NCBI RefSeq assembly: GCF_001942345.1
Contig: NZ_MKKI01000007.1
Coordinates: 1-51,174, forward strand
Direction of reading: 5' to 3'
DNA length: 51,174 bases
DNA from: Corynebacterium sp. CNJ-954
GTDB taxonomy: Bacteria > Actinomycetota > Actinomycetes > Mycobacteriales > Mycobacteriaceae
Part shown: one piece after another, positions 25,887 to 36,653 of the stretch
Layout of the letters: each line of letters begins with the position of its first letter
Position numbering within the stretch: the stretch's first letter is position 1
Notes under the pieces: generated by a model
Database searches by the model: none
Told to the model about the DNA's origin: nothing
What the model saw: only the letters and a program-made list of their open reading frames with translations
Program-made: the position numbers and the translations under genes

Positions 25887-25914
25887 CCCCCGGAAGACCG
25901 TGAGCTTCCGGGGG
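25887..25914 (-). terminator. serC terminator
   Basis: CCCCCGGAAG (25887-25896) pairs with CTTCCGGGGG (25905-25914), a perfect 10-bp stem followed on the minus strand by TTTCTG. It lies 26 bp past the serC stop and separates it from sepH. Confidence 0.8.
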
Positions 25915-25939
25915 CGAGTCAGGGACAACTACCTGTCGG

Positions 25940-28698
<2,759 letters not shown>

Positions 28699-28730
28699 TC
28701 GGCCAGTCACGGACTGACAGACTGGACCCG

Positions 28731-28773
28731 GATGCCGGCCCCGCTGCACAGCGGTGCCGGGCATCCTCCTTTT
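28731..28773 (+). terminator. gltA terminator
   Basis: GATGCCGG...CCGCTG pairs with CAGCGG...CCGGGCATC with a small bulge (28731-28765), followed by CTCCTTTTCT. It lies 33 bp past the gltA stop. Confidence 0.7.
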
Positions 28774-28843
28774 CTGCTCCTGCCGGGGCCGTGCTGGTAA
28801 TCTGAGACGGTTCGCACGACCACGAATCTTCAGGAGACATCCC

Positions 28844-29203
28844 ATGAGCAAGCCCACCATCGACGTTCAGCCCGGCCCCGCGCCGTCGCAGCTCGTGATC
28901 GAGGACATCACGGTCGGGGACGGCCCCGAAGCTGTGCCCGGCGGTATGGTCGAGGTCCACTACGTGGGGGTCGACTTCGAGTCCGGGCAGGAGTTTGACT
29001 CGTCCTGGGACCGTGGCCAGACCATCGAGTTCCCCCTCGCCGGGCTCATTCAGGGCTGGCAGGAGGGCATCCCGGGCATGAAGGTCAACGGGCGTCGTAA
29101 GCTGACGATTCCCCCGGAGCTCGCTTACGGGCCTGCTGGGGCGGGGAATCCTCTCGCAGGTCGTACCCTGGTGTTCATCATTGATCTGGTCGACGCGCGT
29201 TAG
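28844..29203 (+). CDS. FKBP-type peptidyl-prolyl isomerase
   Basis: 119 residues, a single FKBP domain: VEVHYVGVDFESGQEFDSSWDRG, FPLAGLIQGWQEGIPGMKVNGRRKL-type hydrophobic pocket with the key Trp, PPELAYGPAG and TLVFIIDLVDA. No signal peptide, so it is probably a cytoplasmic folding helper. The position directly after gltA is conserved in Corynebacterium. ATG 28844 has an excellent AGGAG SD 7 nt upstream. Confidence 0.93.
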   Translation: MSKPTIDVQPGPAPSQLVIEDITVGDGPEAVPGGMVEVHYVGVDFESGQEFDSSWDRGQTIEFPLAGLIQGWQEGIPGMKVNGRRKLTIPPELAYGPAGAGNPLAGRTLVFIIDLVDAR

Positions 29204-29272
29204 CAGTCGTCGGTGCCGGTGACGCCGGCTCGCGGGCTGGCGGGGGACGTGCACCGGGGAGTGGCACACACG

Positions 29273-29305
29273 GTGGCGGGAGGCATGGGGGCTCCCGCCA
29301 CTTTC
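29273..29305 (+). terminator. FKBP gene terminator
   Basis: GTGGCGGGAG (29273-29282) pairs perfectly with CTCCCGCCAC (29292-29301), followed by TTTC. It ends the conserved backbone block before the lipid-metabolism segment. Confidence 0.7.
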
Positions 29306-29320
29306 GTATATCCGTATCCG

Positions 29321-29338
29321 GTTGATTTGACTATCAAC
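29321..29338 (+). promoter_or_regulatory. Inverted repeat with embedded -35 upstream of the DGAT gene
   Basis: GTTGAT-TTGACT-ATCAAC is a perfect 6-bp inverted repeat whose spacer is a -35-like TTGACT. Within it TTGACTATCAA (29327-29337) is TTGA-N3-TCAA, a motif repeated at the MMPL promoter (44476-44486). A bound regulator would occlude the -35. The regulator is unknown. Confidence 0.5.
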
Positions 29339-29433
29339 TTAGTTTGAGGGGAAAATCACATTCCAGTCGACTGTGTTAGGACGAGCATCACACTGACGTG
29401 AGCTGCGCAGTTCGGCAGCAGGAGGTTGCTCGT

Positions 29434-30831
29434 ATGAGACAGCTGTCTGGCGTGGACGTTTCTTTCCTCCACGTCGAAAACTCACGGGTCACCGGTCACG
29501 TAGGGGGTCTGCTCATTGTCGATCCTTCCACGGCGTCAGAGCCCATCACCGCAGACGCGGTCCGTCGCTTCTACGCGTCCAAGATTCACAAGCTTGCTCC
29601 GCTGCGCTGGCAACTGGTGAACGTCCCGTACGGTTTCGACCGTCCGTACTGGCACGAGGTTCAGGACCCCGACCTGAATTACCACATACGGGGAGTCACC
29701 GTGCCGTCGCAGGGGTCGGAGGAGGAACTTGTCGCCCTGGTGAGTCGTCTGCACGCGCGTCCCTTGGACAGGGCCCATCCTCTCTGGGAGGTCTACGTCA
29801 TTGACGGTCTGGACAGTGGGAAACTCGCGATCTACACCAAGCTGCACCATGCGGCGATCGACGGGAAAGCAGGGATGGCGATCACCGCAACCGTGCTGTC
29901 CACTAGTCCTGACGTGGAGATTCCGGACATGGTGGAGTTGCCTCCGCCCTCGCCTGTTCCCTCCGAGGCCGAAATGTTCACCCGTGGCTGGAACAGTCTT
30001 CTGTCTCAACCCGAGAAGGCGATGAAGCTCTGGGGCGACGTCACCAGGGAGACGCAACGCTTCTATTCCCGGATGCTCACCGGTGCATCAGAGTGGACCG
30101 CCGACGCCAGTCCTCCGCAGGTGGCCCCCAAACTGTCGTTCAACAGGACGATCTCAGCCCAGCGCAACTACACCTTCGGCACGGCCTCGCTGTCGGACGT
30201 CAAGAAGATCAAGGAGAGACACAACTGCACCGTCAACGACGTGGTGATGGCGATGTGCACCTCCGCTCTGCGTCGCTGGCTGATAGACCATGACGAGCTT
30301 CCGCGTGGTCCTCTGCTGGCGATGGTCCCGATCTCGATCCGTGCCGCAGACGCATCCGAAGATGTCGGTAACCAGGTTTCCAGCCTCCAGGTCGCGCTTC
30401 CGACCAATGTCGGGGATCCTGCCGAGCGCTTGAGAATGGTCAGTGCAGGTATGCGTTCTGCGAAAGAGACCCACAAGGCGTTGCCGGCAAACCTGCTTCA
30501 GGACTTCACCCAGTTCACTGCGCCGGCCGCTGCTGAAGCTGTCGCGCTGATGGCAGCGAACATGAAGTGGGCGGACTCGGCGACGATGCCGTTCAACGTG
30601 GTCATCTCCAATGTGCCGGGGCCGAGGGAGACCTTGTACTACCTGGGGGCAAAGCTCGAGGCGAACTATCCCGTGTCGATGATCACCGACGGGATGGGCC
30701 TGAACATCACGGTGCACAGCTACCGGGACAGCATTGATTTCGGAGTGGTCAGTACCCCGGAGTTCGTTCCGGACATCACCTGGCTCCGCACCTACATCAT
30801 CGAGGCGATCGACGAGCTTCTGGCTTTGTGA
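29434..30831 (+). CDS. Wax ester synthase/diacylglycerol acyltransferase (WS/DGAT)
   Basis: 465 residues. WS/DGAT motifs are complete: LDRAHPLWEVYVIDGL with PLWE at 116-119, the catalytic HHAAIDG at 138-144, NCTVNDVVMAM in the second half and the late VVISNVPGPRETLYYLGA. The enzyme moves acyl groups from acyl-CoA to diacylglycerol or fatty alcohol, making triacylglycerol or wax ester. It is common in Mycobacterium and Rhodococcus but absent from C. glutamicum to my knowledge, suggesting gain or retention of a lipid-storage trait. ATG 29434 has GGAGG 8 nt upstream; a longer frame from 29398 is rejected. The acyl-CoA ligase follows 74 bp later. Confidence 0.9.
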   Translation: MRQLSGVDVSFLHVENSRVTGHVGGLLIVDPSTASEPITADAVRRFYASKIHKLAPLRWQLVNVPYGFDRPYWHEVQDPDLNYHIRGVTVPSQGSEEELVALVSRLHARPLDRAHPLWEVYVIDGLDSGKLAIYTKLHHAAIDGKAGMAITATVLSTSPDVEIPDMVELPPPSPVPSEAEMFTRGWNSLLSQPEKAMKLWGDVTRETQRFYSRMLTGASEWTADASPPQVAPKLSFNRTISAQRNYTFGTASLSDVKKIKERHNCTVNDVVMAMCTSALRRWLIDHDELPRGPLLAMVPISIRAADASEDVGNQVSSLQVALPTNVGDPAERLRMVSAGMRSAKETHKALPANLLQDFTQFTAPAAAEAVALMAANMKWADSATMPFNVVISNVPGPRETLYYLGAKLEANYPVSMITDGMGLNITVHSYRDSIDFGVVSTPEFVPDITWLRTYIIEAIDELLAL

Positions 30832-30905
30832 CCAGGGTTTACAGGGAACCAGATGTCTCAACGCAATGACCTACTACTACGAAGTATCATGAAAGGACCC
30901 GGCTC

Positions 30906-32405
30906 ATGTCATTCAATCTTGCAGCGATGCTCACGGAGGCAACCTCGGCGACGCCGGACAAGACCCTGGTGTATCTCGGAGACGAAGAGCTGAGCTACGC
31001 TCAGATCGACGAAGCGTCCGGGCGTCTCGCAGCAACGCTGCGGAAAGCGGGTTACGGACCGGGTGACGCGGTCGCTGTCCAGCTCCCCAACATTCCGCAG
31101 TTTCTCATCGCATACTTCGGGCTTCTCAAGGCCGGGATGGTCATGGTGCCGCTCAATCCCCTTCTGGCGGCACGCGAGGTTGCGTACCATCTCGACGACA
31201 GCGACTCCCGGGCACTGATCACTTTCGACCAGTTCGCGGCGTCCGCGATGACCGGTGCCGCTGGTGATGCGCCGGTCTATGTGGTGGGGGAGACCCCGCA
31301 GGGGGCTCTTCCCTTTGAGGAACTGCTTGTTGAGGAGGACACCGGTGAGGTCGTCGCACGGTCGTCCGATGATACCGCTGTCCGCCTGTACACCAGCGGG
31401 ACCACCGGGAGCCCGAAGGGTGCGGAACTCACGCATTTCCAGCTCTACATGAACTGTACGGTGGCCGGTTCCCTGTTCGGGATCCGTTCCGACGATATCT
31501 CGGTGGGCGTCCTGCCGCTGTTCCATGTTTTCGGTCTCTCCAGTGTCCTCAATGTCGCGGTTCGTTACGGTGGGTCCCTGGTGCTCGTCCCTCGTTTCGA
31601 TGCCGAGGCCGTGGTGCGTGCGATCGAGGACCACGGTGCGACCGTGTTCGCGGGAGTGCCGACGATGTACATGGCGATGCTGCAGGCAGACACTGAGGGG
31701 CGTGACGTGAGTTCGCTCCGGGCAGCCAGCTCCGGCGGAGCATCGATCCCCGGCGAAGTGATCCGGGCCTTCGAGGAGAAGTTCCCCGGGGTAATCGTGC
31801 TCGAGGGGTACGGGCTGTCAGAGACTGCGGCCACCTGCACATTCAATATCAGTGCGGAGGAGCGCAAGGTTCTGTCGGTGGGTAAGCCCATCTGGGGTGT
31901 CGACGTCAAGATCATCAATGACGATGGCGAATCCCAACCGCAGGGAAGTGAACACCGAGGGGAAGTACTGGTCCGTGGCCACAACGTGATGAAGGAGTAC
32001 TACAAACGTAGTGAGGCCACTGAAGAGGCGCTCCGCGACGGATGGCTCCATACCGGCGACGTGGGTTACCTGGACGAGGACGGCTTCCTGTTCATTGTCG
32101 ACCGGCTCAAGGACCTCGTCATCCGTGGCGGGTACAACGTCTATCCCCGTGAGGTGGAGGAGGAGCTGTACACGCACCCTGCCGTGGCAGAGGCTGCCGT
32201 GGTCGGAAGGGAAGACGCGCGACTGGGGGAGGAGGTTGTCGCCTACGTCTCCCTGAAACCGGGCCGTACCACCACGGAGGACGAACTGATCGCGTACTGC
32301 AAGGAGCGGCTGGCGGCCTACAAGTACCCGCGGGCCGTCAGCATCCTGTCCGAACTGCCGAAGGGGCCGACGGGGAAGATCCTGAAACGGGAGTTGAAAG
32401 TGTGA
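30906..32405 (+). CDS. Acyl-CoA synthetase (fatty acid-CoA ligase)
   Basis: 499 residues of the ANL adenylate-forming family. The AMP-binding P-loop is YTSGTTGSPKG (162-172), followed by EGYGLSETAATC, the hinge segment FLFIVDRLKDLVIRGGYNVYPREVEE and the C-terminal catalytic lysine in KGPTGKILKREL. It activates a fatty acid with ATP and CoA, supplying acyl-CoA to the WS/DGAT just upstream. Chain length is not predictable. ATG 30906 has AAAGGA as SD. The XRE regulator gene follows behind its own promoter. Confidence 0.9.
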   Translation: MSFNLAAMLTEATSATPDKTLVYLGDEELSYAQIDEASGRLAATLRKAGYGPGDAVAVQLPNIPQFLIAYFGLLKAGMVMVPLNPLLAAREVAYHLDDSDSRALITFDQFAASAMTGAAGDAPVYVVGETPQGALPFEELLVEEDTGEVVARSSDDTAVRLYTSGTTGSPKGAELTHFQLYMNCTVAGSLFGIRSDDISVGVLPLFHVFGLSSVLNVAVRYGGSLVLVPRFDAEAVVRAIEDHGATVFAGVPTMYMAMLQADTEGRDVSSLRAASSGGASIPGEVIRAFEEKFPGVIVLEGYGLSETAATCTFNISAEERKVLSVGKPIWGVDVKIINDDGESQPQGSEHRGEVLVRGHNVMKEYYKRSEATEEALRDGWLHTGDVGYLDEDGFLFIVDRLKDLVIRGGYNVYPREVEEELYTHPAVAEAAVVGREDARLGEEVVAYVSLKPGRTTTEDELIAYCKERLAAYKYPRAVSILSELPKGPTGKILKRELKV

Positions 32406-32415
32406 CTCCAGGCGC

Positions 32416-32446
32416 TTGACGTACCACGTAGGCGCGTGGCTTACTG
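32416..32446 (+). promoter_or_regulatory. XRE gene promoter with inverted-repeat operator
   Basis: TTGACG (32416-32421) is a -35 and CTTACT or TTACTG (32440-32446) the -10, 18-19 bp apart. Between them CCACG-TAGGCG-CGTGG (32424-32439) is a perfect 5-bp inverted repeat. Its location in the spacer suggests repression, most simply autorepression by the XRE protein. Confidence 0.5.
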
Positions 32447-32475
32447 ATTGGGCAGTCGACGGAAGGAGCTTCGCC

Positions 32476-32823
32476 ATGGAGAAGCACGCAGAGGCGCTCG
32501 AAGACCTCGGGAAGTACCTCAAGGCCCAGCGCGAAATGGCCCAGTTGTCCATACGTCACCTGGCACGCGTCAGCAGTGTGTCGGACTCGTACCTGAGTCA
32601 GATCGAGCGCGGAATGTATCAGCCGTCACCGGACATTCTCCGGTCCATCGCGAAAGCGCTCAACATCGCGCCGGATCAGCTCTTCCAGAGAATGGGCTGG
32701 CTGTCGCCGGGCGCCGTTGCCGGCGATGACGTACCGACTGCGATCGCAGCAGACGAATACCTGACCTCGGCACAGAAGACCGCGTTGGTCCAGACCTATA
32801 AGGCGATGATCGCGGACAGGTGA
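32476..32823 (+). CDS. XRE-family transcriptional regulator
   Basis: 115 residues. The helix-turn-helix (about 12-67) reads LGKYLKAQREMAQLSIRHLA, then VSSVSDSYLSQIERGMYQP and SIAKALNIAPDQLF, close to a mycobacterial type (Rv0474-like). The C-terminal 45 residues are helical, perhaps for dimerisation. An excellent AAGGAG SD precedes ATG 32476. It lies between the lipid-synthesis genes and the convergent lipase genes, so it is a likely local regulator of lipid storage (inference). Confidence 0.82.
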   Translation: MEKHAEALEDLGKYLKAQREMAQLSIRHLARVSSVSDSYLSQIERGMYQPSPDILRSIAKALNIAPDQLFQRMGWLSPGAVAGDDVPTAIAADEYLTSAQKTALVQTYKAMIADR

Positions 32824-32918
32824 ATGTCCACCTCACATTGACCCGGGTACGGTGCCAGGAACCAGGGTGAGACGGTGACCGGGCGTATGCCCGGGCCGAG
32901 CATCTTCTCGTCGTGCGG

Positions 32919-33785
32919 TCAGGTGGTGGAGGAGGCGTGCTCTGTGATCGCGTCGATAACCGGTGTCCAGACTTCGCGGGGAAGATCGTGGCCCATGCCC
33001 GGGAAAGTGATCAGCCGTGCACCGGGTATCGCGTCCCGGGTGGCGGTTCCACCGGCGGGGCGAACGAGCGGATCATCCTCGCCGTGAATCACCAGAGTCG
33101 GCACTGCGACGTCTTTCAACCGCCCAGTCCGGTCCCCGGAAGCCTGGATGGCCGCGAACTGGCGGGCGACTCCTGTGGGATCCTTCTCGCGAGAAAAGGC
33201 TTCCCGAGCGACGGCGGTCAACCGTTCTTCGTCGAAAGGGTAGCCGGGGGAGCCGATCACCCTGTACACATCCAGCGCCCGGGCCGTTGCTTCTTCCTCC
33301 GTGCCTGCCGGCGGACGCATGAGGGCGGCAGCAGCGGCAGGTGTGGGCGCTCCTATCCTCGGTGCGGTCGTCGAGAATATCGACGTGAGGGTGAGTACGC
33401 GTCCCGGGTGGTGGATCGCGACTTCCTGGGCGATCATGCCACCCATCGAGGCACCTACGATATGGGCTTTCTCGACACCGAGGGCGTCCAGAAGACCGGC
33501 CGAATCATCGGCCATGTCTTTCAGCAGGTACGGAACTCCGGACGAAGACCCGCCGCCGAAGCCAGGAACTCCGGCACCGGTGAGATGTGTGGACAAGCCG
33601 ATGTCCCGGTTGTCGAACCGGATCACCCAGAACCCGCGGTCGGCTAATGCGGTGCAGAAACTTTCGTTCCATGCGAGCATCTGGGTGCCGAGACCCATGA
33701 TGAGAAGGACGGTCGGGTTCTTCTCTGAGCCGAAGGTCTCGTAGGCAAGTTGGATCTCGCCGCAGTCTGCGATTCCACTGCTCAT
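32919..33785 (-). CDS. Alpha/beta-hydrolase (esterase/lipase, LipG-like)
   Basis: 288 residues. Catalytic set: Ser113 in IVGASMGGMIAQ, Asp in VIHGEDDPLV (237/238) and His266 in GMGHDLP. The loop VIRFDNRDIGLST is typical of a mycobacterial esterase group including LipG. No signal peptide, so a cytoplasmic esterase is likely. It overlaps the upstream lipase gene by 4 bp (ATGA), so both are one transcript under the CRP/GlxR-like site. With the neighbouring WS/DGAT, hydrolysis of stored esters is a reasonable role, but this is inferred. Confidence 0.82.
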   Translation of the reverse strand: MSSGIADCGEIQLAYETFGSEKNPTVLLIMGLGTQMLAWNESFCTALADRGFWVIRFDNRDIGLSTHLTGAGVPGFGGGSSSGVPYLLKDMADDSAGLLDALGVEKAHIVGASMGGMIAQEVAIHHPGRVLTLTSIFSTTAPRIGAPTPAAAAALMRPPAGTEEEATARALDVYRVIGSPGYPFDEERLTAVAREAFSREKDPTGVARQFAAIQASGDRTGRLKDVAVPTLVIHGEDDPLVRPAGGTATRDAIPGARLITFPGMGHDLPREVWTPVIDAITEHASSTT

Positions 33786-34564
33786 GCGGCCTGCGCATAT
33801 GATCGCGCGTCACCCTGGTATGGCCTCCAGCCTCGCTCGGGCTGACGGAGCCGGTCGAGCACAATCGAAAGAACACGTGGGTTCATCCCCATGCCCAGGT
33901 GGCTGGCTGTGACTTCGATGTTCTCGCGGTGAGGTGCCTCGATGTCGAGGCACGCCTGCCAGGGGACCACTCCGTCGAGTTTCGAATACACCGATGTTGC
34001 GGGGGTGGCGGTGGTCATTTTCCTCTTGCCGCTGGAGAAATCGTCGAGGAAATCGGTGTGCCACGGCCTGAGTGCTTCGAACAGGGGCCCTGCATGTGAC
34101 GTGCTCGCCGAGGTTTCGACACTGAGGTTGAAGGGGCTGCCGAGGGAGACGACACTACGAACCTTATCCGGCTGGTACTCGGTCAGTACGCGGGCGAGGA
34201 TACCTCCCAGACTCCATCCGACCAGGCTGACCGGGCGCCCCTGACGCTCGTAGAGCTCGTCGAGCTTGTCGAGCAGCCCTGAGACGATCTTCCGGGTGGG
34301 CCCGAGGTTGGGGCCGAGCTTCCATGCGTTCGCGGAGTATCCGTGAGATGCGATAACGGCACGCATAACTGCCGTTGAACTGTCATCCGCAGACAGGCCG
34401 GGGAGTACGAGAACCTCCTGTCCGTCTCCCCGTGGTGCTGCCGCAAGAAGCGGAAGGGCGGTCCAGAAGCTGATCGCGTCTGCAGCTGCACGACCACCTT
34501 CGGTCCACAGAAGGGCGGTGCTCGGCTTTGAGTATTCGGTCGTGCGTGTCGTGGTTTTCGGCAT
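33782..34564 (-). CDS. Alpha/beta-hydrolase, triacylglycerol-lipase-like
   Basis: 260 residues. The sequence VLVLPGLSADDSST gives an oxyanion-type loop; Ser118 lies in VSLVGWSLGGILARVLTEY, with Asp197 in SKLDGVVPW and His222 in TASHLGMGMNP as the rest of the triad. The RSVVSLGSPF and VYSKLDGVVPW pattern is that of actinobacterial lipases related to PGAP1/triacylglycerol lipase types. No signal peptide. First gene of a two-gene lipase operon; AAGG-type SD before ATG 34564 and a GlxR-like site 24 bp upstream. Confidence 0.78.
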   Translation of the reverse strand: MPKTTTRTTEYSKPSTALLWTEGGRAAADAISFWTALPLLAAAPRGDGQEVLVLPGLSADDSSTAVMRAVIASHGYSANAWKLGPNLGPTRKIVSGLLDKLDELYERQGRPVSLVGWSLGGILARVLTEYQPDKVRSVVSLGSPFNLSVETSASTSHAGPLFEALRPWHTDFLDDFSSGKRKMTTATPATSVYSKLDGVVPWQACLDIEAPHRENIEVTASHLGMGMNPRVLSIVLDRLRQPERGWRPYQGDARSYAQAA

Positions 34565-34587
34565 CGCCTTCTCTTCTACGCATCCAA

Positions 34588-34603
34588 TGTGATCTGAATC
34601 ACG
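34588..34603. promoter_or_regulatory. CRP/GlxR-type binding site at the lipase operon
   Basis: TGTGA-TCTGAA-TCACG matches the CRP/GlxR consensus TGTGA-N6-TCACA at 9 of 10 defined positions. On the minus strand a TAGCGT -10 candidate lies immediately upstream, so the site would overlap the transcription start and favour repression. cAMP-dependent control is inferred from the family. Confidence 0.6.
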
Positions 34604-34868
34604 CTAGGACATTATTTTTGGAAGCGCAACAATGGAGATGTTGTCATATCGGTGTTGCTCCGCCTGATGCCCCTGTGGAGACGTCTGATTTCTATGAAGA
34701 CCTGGTGCGGTCTCCACGATGTAAAGGGAGTTCACTTCCGTGCTGTCCAGCAACGTCGGCGTTCTGGAAACCTCCGTACCTGCACCGACGTCAAGGAACT
34801 CTCGGTACAGTGGGGCTCCGCTCAGGCGGCATCGAATCCGGGCCCGGGGTCAGTCATTCTGATGAGGT
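34604..34868. other. Gap with no recognised gene
   Basis: Lower-GC spacer between the lipase operon start and the end of the decarboxylase gene. A 40-codon plus-strand frame (GTG 34740 to TGA 34862) has a GGGAG SD-like sequence but no recognisable product. Nothing else is supported. Confidence 0.4.
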
Positions 34869-35369
34869 CTACTGGAACACCGTGCGTAACCGCAGGACGT
34901 TGATCCTTCCGAGCTCACGCACCGTGGTCTCCCATTCTGTGACAGTGGGGTTCTCCAGGCGACGTTTGAGGAGCAGTAGGACCTCGTGGCCACCGATGCC
35001 CTGGGCGCAGACGAGGAAGATGTGGTGGAACCGTGCCTCATAGCGTCTGCCGAGGTCGGCGATCTCGGTGAGGACTTCGGGCGGAGAGTCGAGGATGAAA
35101 GACTGCTCATCGCGCGAGTATGCGTCCGTCGTCTTTTCTCCGAGGACGGGGTGGGCCTGGATACTGGCGAGGATCTCGACGCGGGGCAGTCGCAGCAGCT
35201 CGCGGTGGGCGGCGTCGAGCAGGTGCTCGAGGCTTCGAAAAGGAGCGGCTGCGGCGATGGCTGCACCGAGTTGCGGTGAGTACAGCAGGTCACCGATCAT
35301 CTCAGCGACCTGGGTGGGGGTCATCCTGTTGAGTTCATCGACGGTGGTGACGGGAACGGTGTCAATCAT
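34869..35369 (-). CDS. uraD: OHCU decarboxylase (ureidoimidazoline decarboxylase)-like
   Basis: 166 residues of the 2-oxo-4-hydroxy-4-carboxy-5-ureidoimidazoline decarboxylase family, the last step from urate to S-allantoin. Features seen: FRSLEHLLDAAHRELLRL, the catalytic His73 in QAHPVLGEK, Glu88 in SRDEQSF, and RYEARFHHIFLVCAQG followed by LLLLKRRLENPTVTEWETT. The usual arginine-bearing GRS after VCA is GIG here, a deviation near the active site. No uricase or hydroxyisourate hydrolase gene is nearby, so it may complement enzymes elsewhere or act on something else. It stands as a single gene between the lipase and ABC cassettes. Confidence 0.75.
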   Translation of the reverse strand: MIDTVPVTTVDELNRMTPTQVAEMIGDLLYSPQLGAAIAAAAPFRSLEHLLDAAHRELLRLPRVEILASIQAHPVLGEKTTDAYSRDEQSFILDSPPEVLTEIADLGRRYEARFHHIFLVCAQGIGGHEVLLLLKRRLENPTVTEWETTVRELGRINVLRLRTVFQ

Positions 35370-35447
35370 GATTCCCAGTGAACTGGTGGTGCATTTCCGT
35401 CCCGTTTCGCCGTGGTGAACACCCGGAGGTTGGGCGGCCCTGGGCGA

Positions 35448-36653
35448 CTACCCCGCCTTGATGGCTCGCATCCAGGTCATCTTCTTGCCGTTGTTCAGGA
35501 TCGAACCCCGGTAGATGCGGGCAACCAGAAGCAGGACCAGGAGCGTGGTCAGTGCCAGGAGCGCATAGGACGCGGCCAACAGGCCGAGGGACATGTCGCC
35601 CGCGGCATAGCGCATCGGTGCCACCCCCAGGGACATTGGCGGCACCCACGAAAGAACCTGCATCACCGTGGAATCCGGAACGCTCCAGCCGAAGATCGGG
35701 GGGTACATCACCGCGAAGAATATCAGCATCACCGGCATCTGGGTGCTGCTGAGATCCTCGGCCTTGCTCACGAGGGACCCGGCGGCAGCGTAGAGGGCGC
35801 TGAAGAAGAGCATTCCCAGGACGAAGGAAACGAGGAGGACCGGGAGTGTCGCTGCATCTATCTCGATGTCATCGAGCATCCCTGTCGTGCTCAAGGCTGC
35901 CATGGCGACACCGAGAATCACCACAGTGCCGATGAAACCGATGACCAACATCGCCAGCACCTTGCCGATAAGCAGATCGATCGGACGGATGGTCGCGAGG
36001 ATGATCTCGACGACACGCGAGGACTTCTCCTCGGTGACACGCCCGCCGACGTTTCCGGCGAAGATCATGATGAACGTCAGCACGACCATGGTGCCGAGCA
36101 TCGTGGTGACCACGGCGGCGATCGTGTCTTCCTGGGCGTCGTCGGAGATGTCGGTCGTGGTTACCGTGGCATCGGGGAGGGCAGCGGTGAACTCCGCGGG
36201 GTCGACCCCGACGGAGGTCAACGCGTCGTTCTGGGCGATTGCCGAGGCCACCGCCTGCGCAGCTGCGGATATCGAGGCGTCCGGGCTGCCGTCGCTGAGC
36301 AGTTCGAAGCCGTCATCGGTTCGGACGAGGGCAGCGTCTTTTCCGTCCTCGACGGCAGCTACCGCGGCGTCGCGGTCATCGACGGTGCCGACGTCGATAC
36401 CGTCGCCGGCTATTTCAGAGACGACAGCCGTATCCGCGCCGGCGACAAGCAGTTCCGGGTTGTCGGTGTCCTTGTTGCTGAAGTAATTGATGACGAAGAT
36501 GGCGCCGACAACAACGACCAGGACGATGATGAAGGTGGCGATAATTCCCTTGTTCTTCGTCGCGACCTGTATCTCTCGTCCGGTGACGGTGCGGATGGCG
36601 CTGGCCCGTGAATAGCCCGGCGCGCCCGTGCTGGATGTTGTTCGCGTGCTCAT
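35448..36653 (-). CDS. ABC-2 type exporter permease, NatB-like
   Basis: 401 residues. One N-terminal transmembrane helix (about 38-58), a large extracytoplasmic domain (about 60-185) and five to six C-terminal helices. The cytoplasmic motif RVTEEKSSRVVEIILATIRP after the second helix is characteristic of NatB/YhaP-type permeases, which pair with NatA ATPases for export of sodium or other cations, or antimicrobial compounds. Start ATG overlaps the ATPase gene by 4 bp (ATGA). Substrate unknown. Confidence 0.85.
   Translation of the reverse strand: MSTRTTSSTGAPGYSRASAIRTVTGREIQVATKNKGIIATFIIVLVVVVGAIFVINYFSNKDTDNPELLVAGADTAVVSEIAGDGIDVGTVDDRDAAVAAVEDGKDAALVRTDDGFELLSDGSPDASISAAAQAVASAIAQNDALTSVGVDPAEFTAALPDATVTTTDISDDAQEDTIAAVVTTMLGTMVVLTFIMIFAGNVGGRVTEEKSSRVVEIILATIRPIDLLIGKVLAMLVIGFIGTVVILGVAMAALSTTGMLDDIEIDAATLPVLLVSFVLGMLFFSALYAAAGSLVSKAEDLSSTQMPVMLIFFAVMYPPIFGWSVPDSTVMQVLSWVPPMSLGVAPMRYAAGDMSLGLLAASYALLALTTLLVLLLVARIYRGSILNNGKKMTWMRAIKAG

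Noticed and set aside
34740..34862. 40-codon plus-strand frame with a GGGAG upstream
   Set aside because: No similarity recognised and composition is arginine/serine-rich; kept only as a remark on the gap.
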